The notes: a model not told the origin generated them from the sequence alone. A DNA stretch of 48,536 bases from an uncultured Clostridia bacterium (GCA_946187325.1 CAMHQC010000014.1:1-48536), one strand, 5' to 3'; shown: positions 18,871 through 27,740, counted from the first letter of the stretch. Made by a program: numbers and translations.

Positions 18871-18921
18871 TGTCATTCTGAGCGGAGCGTTAGCGCTTAC
18901 TTTGGCAAACTCAGAATAACA
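18871..18921. repeat. Short inverted-repeat element with TGTCATTCTGAG ends
   Basis: TGTCATTCTGAG (18871-18882) and CTCAGAATAACA (18910-18921) are imperfect inverted ends around ~27 bases. A half copy (TGTCATTCTGAGCGG) occurs at 33662-33676 beside glutamine synthetase. Probably a small dispersed repeat of the host. No gene is seen in 18846-18964. Confidence 0.5.
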
Positions 18922-18950
18922 AGTCTGATAACAACTATCAACTTTCAACT

Positions 18951-18987
18951 AAAAAAGGCCTGCCGAAGGCAACTGCTCATAAGGATA
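18951..18987. other. Left attachment junction of the mobile element
   Basis: Host half-terminator (A-run, GGCCTGCCGAAG) meets the element end GCAACTGCTCATAAGGAT. The crossover is within GAAG (18965-18968), most likely at GA. Confidence 0.85.
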
Positions 18988-19033
18988 TTTATGAAAAAAG
19001 CAGAATGCCGATTGGGAGACTTAAAAGAAGAAT

Positions 19034-19067
19034 ACCGCGTGGACGTAAGTCTGCGCGGTGTTTTTTT
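19034..19067 (+). terminator. Inward-facing terminator near the left end of the element
   Basis: ACCGCGTGGAC (19034-19044), GTAA loop, GTCTGCGCGGT (19049-19059), then seven T. It would stop host transcription entering the element. Confidence 0.8.
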
Positions 19068-19120
19068 GCTTTTAACACTGATTTTAATAACTGCGAATCA
19101 TATAGTTTAAATATGAAAAC

Positions 19121-19195
19121 CCGTAGAATCGAATAGAAATTGTTTCAATGAGCCATAGCACGTTGAAGAAAAATCAAACGGCTACAGAGGCAAAT
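19121..19195. repeat. Direct repeat A (left copy) bracketing the cargo
   Basis: 75 bases starting CCGTAGAATCGAATAGAAA and ending CGGCTACAGAGGCAAAT. It is matched at roughly 75 percent by 25926-26001 in the same orientation. A small hairpin (TGCGC GAAA GCGCA, 19195-19208) follows. Confidence 0.7.
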
Positions 19196-19210
19196 GCGCG
19201 AAAGCGCACG

Positions 19211-19252
19211 CTATATATTGTGGTTTGGTTATTCGCAAACTACAATATATAG
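19211..19252. repeat. 17-bp inverted repeat
   Basis: CTATATATTGTGGTTTG and CAAACTACAATATATAG pair over 17 bases with one G-T mismatch and an 8-base loop. Between here and 19649 I see no credible gene, only short A/T-rich open frames without ribosome sites. Confidence 0.65.
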
Positions 19253-19649
19253 TAGGCATTTTTGAACTCGTTTTAGTCAAAATTTATAGAGTTAAAAAAA
19301 CAACACGGAACAGCACAGTAAACAGCCTGACTAAGGCTGAAATAATGCACAAGATATTGTTTTCGGAAGTGTGGTCAAAAACCGCCTTAATCTACCACTT
19401 TAGCTTCCTCAAAAAATGAGTCGCAAAATAAAGACAAGGTGTTTTAGTTTGGAAAGAGTTAATACGCTAAAACAAAGAAAGAAAAAATGTTTGGTGGGTG
19501 CGGTGGAAATGCTGATTTCGCTGTCAACCTGCACAAACAGCGTATGTAAATTTTGTACACAATCCCAAGCAGATTTTTCTTTTATGGGATTTATAATTTT
19601 AGGATTTTGTTGTAAAATATAATAGTTCTATTATTGTAAGGTATCAATT

Positions 19650-19731
19650 TGCTTGGTTTGTTTGGCTGTTTCAGCCAATGCCTGTTATTTAAGTAATTAA
19701 ATATAGGTCAGCGGGCAGACCCGAATAAGCA
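19650..19731 (+). ncRNA. Candidate structured leader upstream of the giant repeat gene
   Basis: Several helices nest within a closing stem TGCTT/AAGCA: TTGGCTG-TTT-CAGCCAA (19662-19678), TATTTAA-GTAA-TTAAATA (19686-19703) closed by CCT/AGG, and CGGG-CAGA-CCCG (19712-19723). A TATAAT lies at 19618-19623. This could be a riboswitch-like or translational leader. I do not match it to a named family. Confidence 0.4.
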
Positions 19732-19742
19732 GTGTTATACAT

Positions 19743-19812
19743 TTAAGGCAACACCGCATGATTCAATGCGGCTTGCAGAGGTATCGTCGTGGGTTATGCG
19801 GCGTTGCCTTAA
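19743..19812. repeat. 70-bp element with 17-bp inverted ends
   Basis: TTAAGGCAACACCGCAT (19743-19759) and ATGCGGCGTTGCCTTAA (19796-19812) match with one mismatch, enclosing a second ATGCGG copy. It ends 10 bases before the ribosome site of the giant gene. A fragment (AACACCGCATGA) occurs at 33782-33793, suggesting a dispersed repeat, possibly a MITE. Confidence 0.65.
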
Positions 19813-19837
19813 TAATTTTATGAAAGGAATGAATTTT

Positions 19838-22800
19838 ATGACAAAATTTTTAAAAAGACCGATAAGCATTTTGCTCGCGGTACTGATGATTGCAGGCATT
19901 TTCACTGCTTTGCCTCTGACGGCGTATGCAGCACCTACCGAAACACTGCTGACCACCATTACGGGAGCAGGGTCCAATGCCATCACTGCAACGTCTGCGA
20001 ATGTAAGCTACAGCACTGAAGGCGTGGCTACCCTTACGTTCAGTGGAGTGGTAAGTTACCAGTCTAGTCCTGCTTGGGGATGGTGGGGATACGGCTGGAC
20101 GGCAACCGTCACCCCTGCCGATGGATATACCATCACCAAATGCGTATTCTATGACGACGCCAATCGTACCGCTACAGACAGCGAAGCTCCCTTTGTAGTA
20201 GAAACCACGGAAGAGGATAAGACGCCGCAAGTAAATGGCACACCCATGGCATACACGTCTAAAGGTATAAAAAAGATTGAGGTATATGGCTATGCTACGC
20301 CGACAACCTACACAGTAACATGGAAGAACGGCGATACAGTTCTCGAAACCGATACAGACGTAGAGAGCGGCGCTGCTCCGTCCTTCGACGGCGAAACTCC
20401 CGAAAAGGCAGAGGACGAAACCAACACCTACGAGTTCTCGGGCTGGAGTGACGGCAACACCACCTACGGTCTTTCCGACACTCTCCCCAATGTTACAGCC
20501 GACGTAACCTACACGGCTCAGTTTACGGCAGTTCCCAAACCCAAAAAACTCACCCTCAACGTCGGCGAGAACGGCAAGGTTGTGATGGACAACGGCACCT
20601 TCGGCAACGCGACCGATGCAAGCAATATTTCTGAAGTACCCGCTCCTATTGATGTTGCTGACGAAACCAAAGTCTCTATTGTTGAAGGTCACACCGCAAA
20701 TCTTGTAGAAGGCGGTTCGATCAATATCGCCACCGGCGGCGAGGTTTCGTTCTATCCCTCCGCTGACAACACAGGCGTTATCACCGCGACTCCTGACGTC
20801 GGCTACGTATTCGAAGGCTGGTACAACGGCGATACCCTCTATTCCTCCGATGCCGCTCTCAGCTATCAGAACATCAGTGAGAACATCACCCTGACCGCGA
20901 AGTTTGAGGCGGCTCCTCATACTCACGACTTCACATACTCTGTTGAAGGTGCTACAATCACGGCAACCTGCACGGCAGACGGCTGCACGCTCGACGACGG
21001 AACAGAGCAGCACAATCACGCAGTAACTTTGACTCTTGTTGCTCCCACGCTGACAACATACGGTCAGACAGGTGAGGGCATCAGCAAAAACGCTACACTT
21101 GACGGGCTTGACGCTTTCAACGCGGCTACAGGTAAGAATGTTGCCGCGACAGATATCAAATACTATGGAATAAAAGAGTTTGAAATCGATGGGCACACAT
21201 ACATAAGGGTAGGCGATGAGCTTGACGGAGCACCTACGGCTGCAGGCAGTTATTATGCGGGTATTACGCTCAACAATGTTAAAACTGTAAGTTCCGCACA
21301 GCATTATATTTCGGCTTATTTATTCTATTCCATCGCTAAGGCTGACATCAATCCTACAGTTACACTCGAAGGCTGGACTTACGGCGACGAGGCTAACACA
21401 CCTGTTGTAACAGGCAACACAGGTAACGGCGATGTTACTTACCTTTATAAGGTTAAGGGTGATCCCGAATTAGCTTACTCCGAGTATGTACCCACAGACG
21501 CGGGCGAGTACACAGTCAAAGCTTTAGTAGCCGCTACAGCTAACTACAACGGCGGCGAGGCTACAGCAGACTTCACAATCGCTAAGGCTGACATCAACCC
21601 GACAGTAACGCTCGATGGCTGGGCTTACGATGAAACCGCTAATACTCCTTCTGTAACAGGCAACAGCGGCAACGGCGATGTTACTTATACTTACGCTGTT
21701 AAGGGCAGCGACGAGTTCAGCGACACTGTTCCTACCGACGCTAATGATTACACAGTTAAAGCTTCTATAGCTGCGACAACAAATTATAAGTCAGCTACAG
21801 CAACGGCAGACTTTACAATCGCAAAAGCTGACATCAACCCCACAGTTACACTCGAAGGCTGGACTTACGGCGAAACCGCTAATACTCCTTCTGTTGACGG
21901 AAACACAGGCAACGGCGAGGTTACTTATACATACGCTGCTAAGGGTTCTGATGAATTCAGCGATAAAGTTCCCACAAGCGCGGACGATTACACGGTTAAG
22001 GCTTCTGTAGCGGCAACAACAAATTATAAGTCAGCTACAGCAACAGCAGATTTCACAATCGCTAAGGCTGATATTACTCCTACAGTAACTCTCGAAGGCT
22101 GGGCTTACGGTGCTGAAGCAAAAACTCCTGTCGTAACAGGCAACAGCGGTGACGGTCACGTAACTTATACATATGCTGTTAAGGGTACTGAGAACTTCAG
22201 TTCCGACGTTCCCGCAGATGCTAACGAGTACACAGTTAAGGCTTCTATAGCTGCGACAACAAATTATAATGCGGCTATAGCTACTGCTGACTTCACAATC
22301 GCAAAGGCTGACATCAACCCGACAGTTACACTCGAAGGCTGGACATACGGCGAAGAAGCAAAAACTCCTGTTGTTGACGGCAACACAGGCAACGGAGAGG
22401 TTACTTATACATATGCCGTTAAGGGCAGTGATGAGTTCAGCGACACTGTTCCCACAGACGCTAATGATTACACAGTTAAGGCTGAAATAGCGGCTGCGGG
22501 CAACTATGCTAATGCCGTAGCGACAGCAGACTTTACAATCGCAAAGGCTGACATCAACCCCACAGTTACACTCGAAGGCTGGGCTTACGGCGCTGAGGCT
22601 AAAACTCCTGTTGTAACAGGCAACAGCGGCGACGGCAATGTAACTTATACATACGCTGTTAAGGGCAGCGATGAATTCAGTGATACAGTTCCTACAAACG
22701 CAGGCGATTATACTGTTAAGGCTTCTGTAGCGGCAACAACAAATTATAATGCGGCTACAGCTACAGCAGACTTTACAATCGCAAAAGCTGACATCAATCC

Positions 22801-25033
22801 GACAGTAACGCTCGAAGGATGGACTTACGGCGAAACTGCCAATACTCCTTCTGTTGACGGAAACACAGGCGAAGGTAACGTTACTTACCTGTATAAGGTT
22901 AAGGGCGAAACCGATATGTCTTGCACAGAGAACGTTCCTACCAATGCAGGCGAGTACACAGTCAAAGCTTTAGTCGGCGCTACAGCTAACTACAACGGCG
23001 GCGAGGCTACAGTTGACTTCACAATCGCTAAGGCTGACATCAATCCGACAGTTACACTCGAAGGCTGGACATACGGCGAAGAAGCAAAAACTCCTGTTGT
23101 AACAGGCAACAGCGGTGACGGACATGTAACTTATACATATGCTGTTAAGGGCAGCGATGAGTTCGGCTCTGACGTTCCCACGAACGCTGGTGAGTATACA
23201 GTTAAGGCTTCTGTAGCGGCAACAACAAATTATAATGCGGCTATAGCTACTGCTGACTTCACAATCGCAAAGGCTGACATCAACCCGACAGTTACACTCG
23301 AAGGCTGGACTTACGGTGATGAGGCTAATACTCCTGTTGTTAACGGAAATAGCGGCGACGGCGAAGTAACTTACGCTTATAAAGAGAAGGACGCTTCCGA
23401 TATGTCATCTACTGAGGAAGCTCCCACCGACGCTGGCGAGTACACAGTTAAAGCGCTTATCGCTGAGACTGATAACTACAACGCTGGTGAGGCTACAGCA
23501 GATTTCACAATCGCAAAAGCTGATATCAACCCGACAGTTACACTCGAAGGCTGGGCATACGGCGAAGAAGCTAAAACTCCTGTCGTAACAGGCAACAGCG
23601 GCAACGGCGATGTAACTTACGCTTATAAAGAGAAGGACGCTTCCGATATGTCGTCTACTGAGGAAGCCCCCACCGACGCTGGTGATTACACAGTTAAGGC
23701 TCTTATCGCTGAGACTGACAACTACAACGCTGGGGAAGCTACAGCTGACTTTACAATTGCTAAGGCTGACATCACTCCCACAGTTACACTCGAAGGCTGG
23801 ACTTATGGTGACGAGGCTAACACACCTGTTGTAACAGGCAACAGCGGCAACGGCGAAGTAACTTACGCTTATAAAGAGAAGGACGCTTCCGATATGTCCT
23901 CTACTGAGGAAGCTCCCACCGACGCTGGCGAGTATACAGTTAAGGCGCTTATCGCTGAGACTGATAACTACAACGCTGGCGAGGCTACAGCCGACTTTAC
24001 AATCGCTAAGGCTGACATCAACCCGACAGTTACAATCGAGGGATGGACATACGGTGAAGAAGCTAACAAGCCCGTTGTTGACGGCAACACAGATAACGGC
24101 GAAGTTACATTTGCTTACAAGATTAAGGATGCTTCCGATATGTCAAGCACAGACGAAGCTCCCACAGACGCTGGTGAGTACACAGTTAAGGCTATTATTG
24201 CCGAGACCGACAACTACAACGGCGGCGAAGCCACAGCCGACTTTACAATCGCTAAGGCGGATATGACAGTTACAGCCAAGAAGCAGACTGTTAAATTCGG
24301 CAATGCTATCGCCCAGGATAAGTATACAGTTAAGGGACTCGTAGACGGAGATAAGATTAAGGTTACTCTCAACGCAAACGTTGCGGCTAACACAATCAAA
24401 CCCGTTGTTGACGCAGGCAGCAACTACAAGGTAACTACGGTTGACAATATTCTCTACGTAAAGGATATGCCGATCGCCAATGCTCTGCCCAAGGGTAAGA
24501 AGATTGTTGTTAACTACGACAAGGTTAAGAACGCAGACGGCTATAAGATTTACGCAGGCTATTGCGGAAGCAAGAACTTCAAGGTTGTTAAGACCGTAAA
24601 GGGTAACACAAAAACAAGCGCTACTTTGACAAAGATTAACGGTAAAGCGATTAACGTTAAAGGCAAGGTTCTCGTATATGTAGTAGCATATAAGAACGTA
24701 AACGGCAAAGAAGTCAACATCGTTCGCGGCTCCACACTGCATATTGCTTGTTCAAAGAACAAGATGACTAATGCCAAGAGCGTAAAGGTAGCAAAGAAGG
24801 CAGTTACTCTCAAGAAGGGCAAAACTTCCAAGATAAAAGCAACCGTAACTCTTGTTAAAAAGGATGCTAAACAGATTAAGCATGTACCCGCTTTGAGATA
24901 TGCTTCTTCTGACAAGAAGATTGCGAAGGTAAGCTCAAAGGGCAAGATTACAGCAGTTTCTAAGGGAACAGCTACAATCTATGTTTATACCAACAACGGT
25001 AAGAGAGCTAAAGTTAAAGTAACAGTTAAATAA
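19838..25033 (+). CDS. Giant secreted repeat protein (element cargo), adhesin-like
   Basis: 1731 residues from ATG 19838 (AAAGGA at 19823-19828). A signal peptide ends after TAYA (~residue 31). Then come an unassigned N-domain, an InlB-type beta-grasp repeat (TWKNGDTVLETDTDV ... YEFSGWSDG), a second such unit (VFEGWYNGDTLYSS) and a Cys-containing segment. Twelve repeats of 80-82 residues fill positions 501-1472, each opening KADINPTVTLEGW and closing YTVKA...ATADFTIA (MBG-like beta-sandwich). A related last unit, a fibronectin-like module and a Big_2 domain with a lysine-rich end follow. No LPXTG or dockerin. Such chains usually project from the cell and bind a surface. Codon use (many ACA, GCT, AAG) differs from host surface genes, fitting acquisition with the element. 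Terminator hairpins follow. Confidence 0.85.
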   Translation: MTKFLKRPISILLAVLMIAGIFTALPLTAYAAPTETLLTTITGAGSNAITATSANVSYSTEGVATLTFSGVVSYQSSPAWGWWGYGWTATVTPADGYTITKCVFYDDANRTATDSEAPFVVETTEEDKTPQVNGTPMAYTSKGIKKIEVYGYATPTTYTVTWKNGDTVLETDTDVESGAAPSFDGETPEKAEDETNTYEFSGWSDGNTTYGLSDTLPNVTADVTYTAQFTAVPKPKKLTLNVGENGKVVMDNGTFGNATDASNISEVPAPIDVADETKVSIVEGHTANLVEGGSINIATGGEVSFYPSADNTGVITATPDVGYVFEGWYNGDTLYSSDAALSYQNISENITLTAKFEAAPHTHDFTYSVEGATITATCTADGCTLDDGTEQHNHAVTLTLVAPTLTTYGQTGEGISKNATLDGLDAFNAATGKNVAATDIKYYGIKEFEIDGHTYIRVGDELDGAPTAAGSYYAGITLNNVKTVSSAQHYISAYLFYSIAKADINPTVTLEGWTYGDEANTPVVTGNTGNGDVTYLYKVKGDPELAYSEYVPTDAGEYTVKALVAATANYNGGEATADFTIAKADINPTVTLDGWAYDETANTPSVTGNSGNGDVTYTYAVKGSDEFSDTVPTDANDYTVKASIAATTNYKSATATADFTIAKADINPTVTLEGWTYGETANTPSVDGNTGNGEVTYTYAAKGSDEFSDKVPTSADDYTVKASVAATTNYKSATATADFTIAKADITPTVTLEGWAYGAEAKTPVVTGNSGDGHVTYTYAVKGTENFSSDVPADANEYTVKASIAATTNYNAAIATADFTIAKADINPTVTLEGWTYGEEAKTPVVDGNTGNGEVTYTYAVKGSDEFSDTVPTDANDYTVKAEIAAAGNYANAVATADFTIAKADINPTVTLEGWAYGAEAKTPVVTGNSGDGNVTYTYAVKGSDEFSDTVPTNAGDYTVKASVAATTNYNAATATADFTIAKADINPTVTLEGWTYGETANTPSVDGNTGEGNVTYLYKVKGETDMSCTENVPTNAGEYTVKALVGATANYNGGEATVDFTIAKADINPTVTLEGWTYGEEAKTPVVTGNSGDGHVTYTYAVKGSDEFGSDVPTNAGEYTVKASVAATTNYNAAIATADFTIAKADINPTVTLEGWTYGDEANTPVVNGNSGDGEVTYAYKEKDASDMSSTEEAPTDAGEYTVKALIAETDNYNAGEATADFTIAKADINPTVTLEGWAYGEEAKTPVVTGNSGNGDVTYAYKEKDASDMSSTEEAPTDAGDYTVKALIAETDNYNAGEATADFTIAKADITPTVTLEGWTYGDEANTPVVTGNSGNGEVTYAYKEKDASDMSSTEEAPTDAGEYTVKALIAETDNYNAGEATADFTIAKADINPTVTIEGWTYGEEANKPVVDGNTDNGEVTFAYKIKDASDMSSTDEAPTDAGEYTVKAIIAETDNYNGGEATADFTIAKADMTVTAKKQTVKFGNAIAQDKYTVKGLVDGDKIKVTLNANVAANTIKPVVDAGSNYKVTTVDNILYVKDMPIANALPKGKKIVVNYDKVKNADGYKIYAGYCGSKNFKVVKTVKGNTKTSATLTKINGKAINVKGKVLVYVVAYKNVNGKEVNIVRGSTLHIACSKNKMTNAKSVKVAKKAVTLKKGKTSKIKATVTLVKKDAKQIKHVPALRYASSDKKIAKVSSKGKITAVSKGTATIYVYTNNGKRAKVKVTVK
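21338..24253 (+). repeat. Twelve in-frame tandem repeats of 240-246 bp
   Basis: Repeat boundaries can be set at each AAG-GCT-GAC-ATC codon run. Units fall into types by their middle: KGSDEF (units 2, 3, 5, 6, 8; unit 4 has KGTENF), KGxxxxx with YLYKV (1, 7) and EKDASDMSSTEE-like (9-12). Near-identity of neighbouring units (9-11) points to recent unequal recombination, so copy number is likely variable. Confidence 0.9.
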
Positions 25034-25053
25034 AATTTTCTCATTGGAAACTG

Positions 25054-25220
25054 CGCTGCCTTCGGGTAGCGCGGATTCCTCCTCAGAGTATTATCGGCAA
25101 AAGCAATTTTGTCTGATAATAACCACCACCGCCGCTCACTGACCGAGCGGCGGTGTGTTTGAATTGAATATTTTAAAAGACAAGCGCCGAGTCCGTAAAG
25201 AACTTAGCGCTTGACTTTTG
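25054..25220 (+). terminator. Cluster of three hairpins after the giant gene
   Basis: Three hairpins stand in line. GCGCTGCC-TTCG-GGTAGCGC is at 25054-25073. A perfect 11-bp stem CACCGCCGCTC / GAGCGGCGGTG (25127-25155) is followed by TGTTT. CAAGCGC / GCGCTTG lies within 25175-25220, extended by A-A-A-G/C-T-T-T. The stretch 25221-25428 holds no gene that I can see other than the promoter region of the next one. Confidence 0.7.
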
Positions 25221-25428
25221 ATTATGTCGCAATACCGAGACTGTGTTTTGTTCCGCAACAAGAGCCTGTGCTTTTTGTGTGACAGCAAAGAGCCGTGTAA
25301 AGCGGTTGTATAGTAACTTAAAAAAACATATATTGCAACAGGTTTTGAAAAAATAATTATTCTTTTGCTTTTGGTCTGGCTATCCGGAAAAAGATGTGAT
25401 ATTGTCTCCGTAAAGGAGGCGTACCGCT

Positions 25429-25818
25429 ATGAAAAAGATTGTGATAATAATGATTGCTTTGGTTGCTTTGAATTCCTTTCCCGCGAGCAATTACGTTGAG
25501 GTGAACGCAACAACAAAAACACATAAGGTAGTTCAGCGCGCGAAGACCAGGAAGAAAATCAATAAAAAGTTGGTTAGAAAAAGGCTGATTGTTTACGGCA
25601 AACGGAAAGGAATGACGTTTGACTCGAAACTCACGATTAAAACTTCAAGTTGGTTTCCGCCGACGAACATAAAGTATTATAAAAACAACCGAGAATTAAT
25701 ATCTGCCGGTAAGGGCGACATCAGATATCTGCTAAATAGCTTCAGCGATTGCGAGCCGAGCGATATCACATTCAATGTCAAACTTAAAGGCAGATATCTT
25801 TATATACTCTACGCATAA
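25429..25818 (+). CDS. Small secreted basic protein of unknown function
   Basis: 129 residues, with a signal peptide (MKKIVIIMIALVALNSFPAS) then a mature chain very rich in Lys and Arg (KTRKKINKKLVRKRLIVYGKRK, written in parts: residues ~40-61) and a tail with Tyr and Gly. It has two Cys at most and no known domain that I recognise. AAAGGAGG precedes ATG 25429 at good spacing and a strong terminator follows, so it is a real transcription unit. As the second cargo gene of the mobile element it may assist the giant surface protein, or be a bacteriocin-like or wall-binding peptide. The function is open. Confidence 0.75.
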   Translation: MKKIVIIMIALVALNSFPASNYVEVNATTKTHKVVQRAKTRKKINKKLVRKRLIVYGKRKGMTFDSKLTIKTSSWFPPTNIKYYKNNRELISAGKGDIRYLLNSFSDCEPSDITFNVKLKGRYLYILYA

Positions 25819-25847
25819 ACATCCTGCTGATTGCGCTAACATCTCTA

Positions 25848-25888
25848 AGGGCAAGACTACGACAAACGTCGCGGTCTTGCCCTTTTTC
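25848..25888 (+). terminator. Rho-independent terminator
   Basis: AGGGCAAGACTACGAC and GTCGCGGTCTTGCCCT form a long stem with an AAAC loop (25848-25883), then TTTTC. Confidence 0.9.
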
Positions 25889-25925
25889 TTTTTTTGTGTT
25901 GTGTTGTTGGGTTTTAAGGAAAAAA

Positions 25926-26001
25926 CCGTAGAATCGAATAGAAAATGTTCCATCGAGCCGTAAGCCCGTTAAAGATAAACCAGTCGGCTACAGAGGCAAA
26001 T
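25926..26001. repeat. Direct repeat A (right copy) bracketing the cargo
   Basis: The second copy of the 75-base sequence at 19121-19195, same orientation, sharing CCGTAGAATCGAATAGAAA and CGGCTACAGAGGCAAAT at its ends. The two copies bracket exactly the two cargo genes. Confidence 0.7.
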
Positions 26002-26264
26002 AAGGGAATTTCCCCACTTTACGCTGCGCTAAAAACCGCATAAAATGGCGGTTTCTGGAATGCGTTTTTATGCCTTTTTCGAGCCTCTATTTCCTGAGTT
26101 ATTTTAGGGTTTAGTTTATGCGCAAATAACTCCGTTACGGGCGATGTGAGCAAGTGAAAAATAGCGTAATCAGCATAGTAAGAAATACCATGCTGTAAAC
26201 AAAGAAAGAAAAATTTAAAAATTAGCAAAAATCGGGCTAATTTTTCGCCGAAAAATGACGATAG

Positions 26265-26996
26265 GTGAAGGGATATTTTAAAGAGCACTTTGCACAAACC
26301 AAATATCAGAATTCTGGTCACAGCGCTGAAATTAATTACAAATCAAAAAGAAACCCTGTCATTTAACTGTTCCCACTCCATATAAGTGAAAGGCTTTTTC
26401 CTGAAAGTGAAATTGTACAAAACACAGATTGCATTTTAGGCGATTCGCTGAAAATGGTTACAGTATTCAAAAATCGACCTACAAAAAACTGTTTTTTAGA
26501 CGTTAAGTGAAGGGGATTTTTTCAAAAGTAATTCTGCATAAAAATCATTATACCCATTTAGTGAAATCGCTAAAAATAGTTACAATCTTCAAAATATGGG
26601 TTCGAAAACCCTGTTTTTTTGACGGTAAGTGAAGGGGTATTTTTCGAAAATAAAATTGCACAAAAAGCATTGCGCCCATTTAGTGAATTCGCTGAAAATG
26701 GTTACAGTTTTCAAAAATGACACCGCAAAACCCCGTTTTTTTGACGGTAAGTGAAGGGGTATTTTTTCGAAAGTAAAATTGCACAAAAAGCATTATCTCT
26801 ATTTAGTGAATTCGCTGAAAATAGTTACAATCTTAGAAAATAGGGTCCACAAACCCCGTTTTTTTGGCGGAAGGTGAAGGGATATTTTTTCGAAAGTAAA
26901 ATTGCATAAAAAGCAGTGTGACTTTTTAGTTGAATCGCTGAAAATAGTTACAGCCTTTAAAAACAGGGTACGATTTATACATTTTGAGTGCAGTAA
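26265..26996. repeat. Array of six ~122-bp tandem repeats
   Basis: Units begin GTGAAGGG(G/A)TATTTT at 26265, 26386, 26507, 26629, 26751 and 26874, with a last partial unit at 26997; the spacing is 121, 121, 122, 122, 123 and 123. A conserved inner box reads CGCTGAAAATAGTTACA. The left units are more diverged than the right ones. There is no gene in 25889-27419. The array lies between cargo and mobilization genes and could be an iteron-type origin, partition site or regulator-binding array. It is not a CRISPR (units far too long, no spacer variation). Confidence 0.88.
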
Positions 26997-27060
26997 GTGA
27001 AAGCCCTTTCAATGAACCTTGACAACTGAATAACCATATCGAGTGAGTTATATATCAAAA

Positions 27061-27245
27061 AGCGTAGTCGGCGATGATATGAGCCGACGGTGTTTCAAAG
27101 AGAACGATAAGAAACACAAGCGCTTTGAGATTACACGTTCGGGTGAGAGTCCCGCGCAGGAAGGGTAGCCGATATGGTGTAAAGTTCTATGATAAAAGTG
27201 ATGTAAAAATCACAACTTGTCAGGAAACGGTTTTAGCCTGTCACA
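27061..27245 (+). ncRNA. Structured region upstream of mobC (candidate RNA or oriT)
   Basis: Several helices lie in series: GTCGGC/GCCGAC (27067-27088), GTGTTTC/GAAACAC (27090-27117) with a possible pseudoknot TCAAAG/CTTTGA (27095-27128), CGGG/CCCG (27140-27154) and AAGTGAT/ATCACAACTT (27196-27218). The G/C-rich patches stand out from A/T-rich surroundings. It may be a regulatory RNA of the element or part of the transfer origin. Confidence 0.5.
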
Positions 27246-27320
27246 GGAAAATCAGGAATTTTAAAAATCTTTGACATTTATATTATGGGAGGACAAGAAC
27301 TTGTTCTTCTGTTTTTTTTG

Positions 27321-27394
27321 CGCTGACTTTTGTCAGCGGCAAGCAGAGCGCGCGGCTGTCCTGCCGTCGCACGTTTTAATCGGGCGGAAGCCCG
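27321..27394. other. Probable oriT-like hairpin region
   Basis: CGCTGAC-TTTT-GTCAGCG (27321-27338) and CGGGC-GGAA-GCCCG (27381-27394) flank a G/C-rich stretch just before mobC. Relaxase targets in mobilizable elements usually sit here, and the nick site would be expected near one of these inverted repeats. By position and structure only. Confidence 0.5.
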
Positions 27395-27419
27395 AACCCA
27401 CTTTTACAAACAGAAAGGA

Positions 27420-27740
27420 ATGATAATAATAGCAAACAGAAAAAGAAATGTTACGCTTTCAATTCGCCTCACGGCAAAGGAAAAGGAAGCGATACTCAGT
27501 AAGGCTAACGAGGCTGAAATGTCCGTCACCGATTATATTGTAAGGAGTACATCCCGAAAGAAAATCAGAGTTGTTAATATGAAAGATGTGGTAATTGAGC
27601 TGAAACGAATCGGGAATAACATCAATCAAATCGCGCGGCGGATTAATTCAGGAGAGCTCAGGTCGTATAATTTTGATTCGGTTGTGCGGGAACAGCGAAA
27701 AATATATGACCTCCTCCTGTCGATTAAGGGGAGCTACTGA
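27420..27740 (+). CDS. mobC: MobC-like mobilization accessory protein
   Basis: 106 residues, with an N-terminal ribbon-helix-helix (NVTLSIRLTAKEKEAILSKA, then EMSVTDYIVRS) and the MobC C-terminal motif LKRIGNNINQIARRIN. MobC proteins help the relaxase melt and nick oriT. ATG 27420 lies against AAAGGA with almost no spacing. The codon that would be ideally spaced is ATA (27429-27431, before GCA-AAC-AGA), where an ATG might have been expected. A longer frame from 27330 exists, but its first 30 residues read through the oriT-like hairpins. The stop overlaps the relaxase start (TGATG). Confidence 0.85.
   Translation: MIIIANRKRNVTLSIRLTAKEKEAILSKANEAEMSVTDYIVRSTSRKKIRVVNMKDVVIELKRIGNNINQIARRINSGELRSYNFDSVVREQRKIYDLLLSIKGSY

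Noticed and set aside
18844..19110. 88-codon open frame crossing the left end of the mobile element
   Set aside because: It spans the host-element junction, has no ribosome site and reads through terminators and inverted repeats.
19225..19622. Two overlapping short frames in the left part of the element
   Set aside because: No ribosome sites, A/T-rich composition and no recognisable protein features.
19700..19735. Resemblance of AGGTCAG...AAGCAG to the signal recognition particle RNA core
   Set aside because: The GGAA-type tetraloop and the conserved symmetric loop are missing and the arms do not pair in the right register.
19850..21304. A 484-codon open frame on the minus strand opposite the giant repeat gene
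   Set aside because: Antisense shadow of a codon-biased gene. Its product is Cys- and Arg-rich without domain or ribosome site, and the plus strand has a clear signal peptide and domains.
26265..26996. Possible CRISPR array
   Set aside because: Repeat units are 121-123 bp with similar sequence throughout, no short repeats with unique spacers, and no cas genes nearby.
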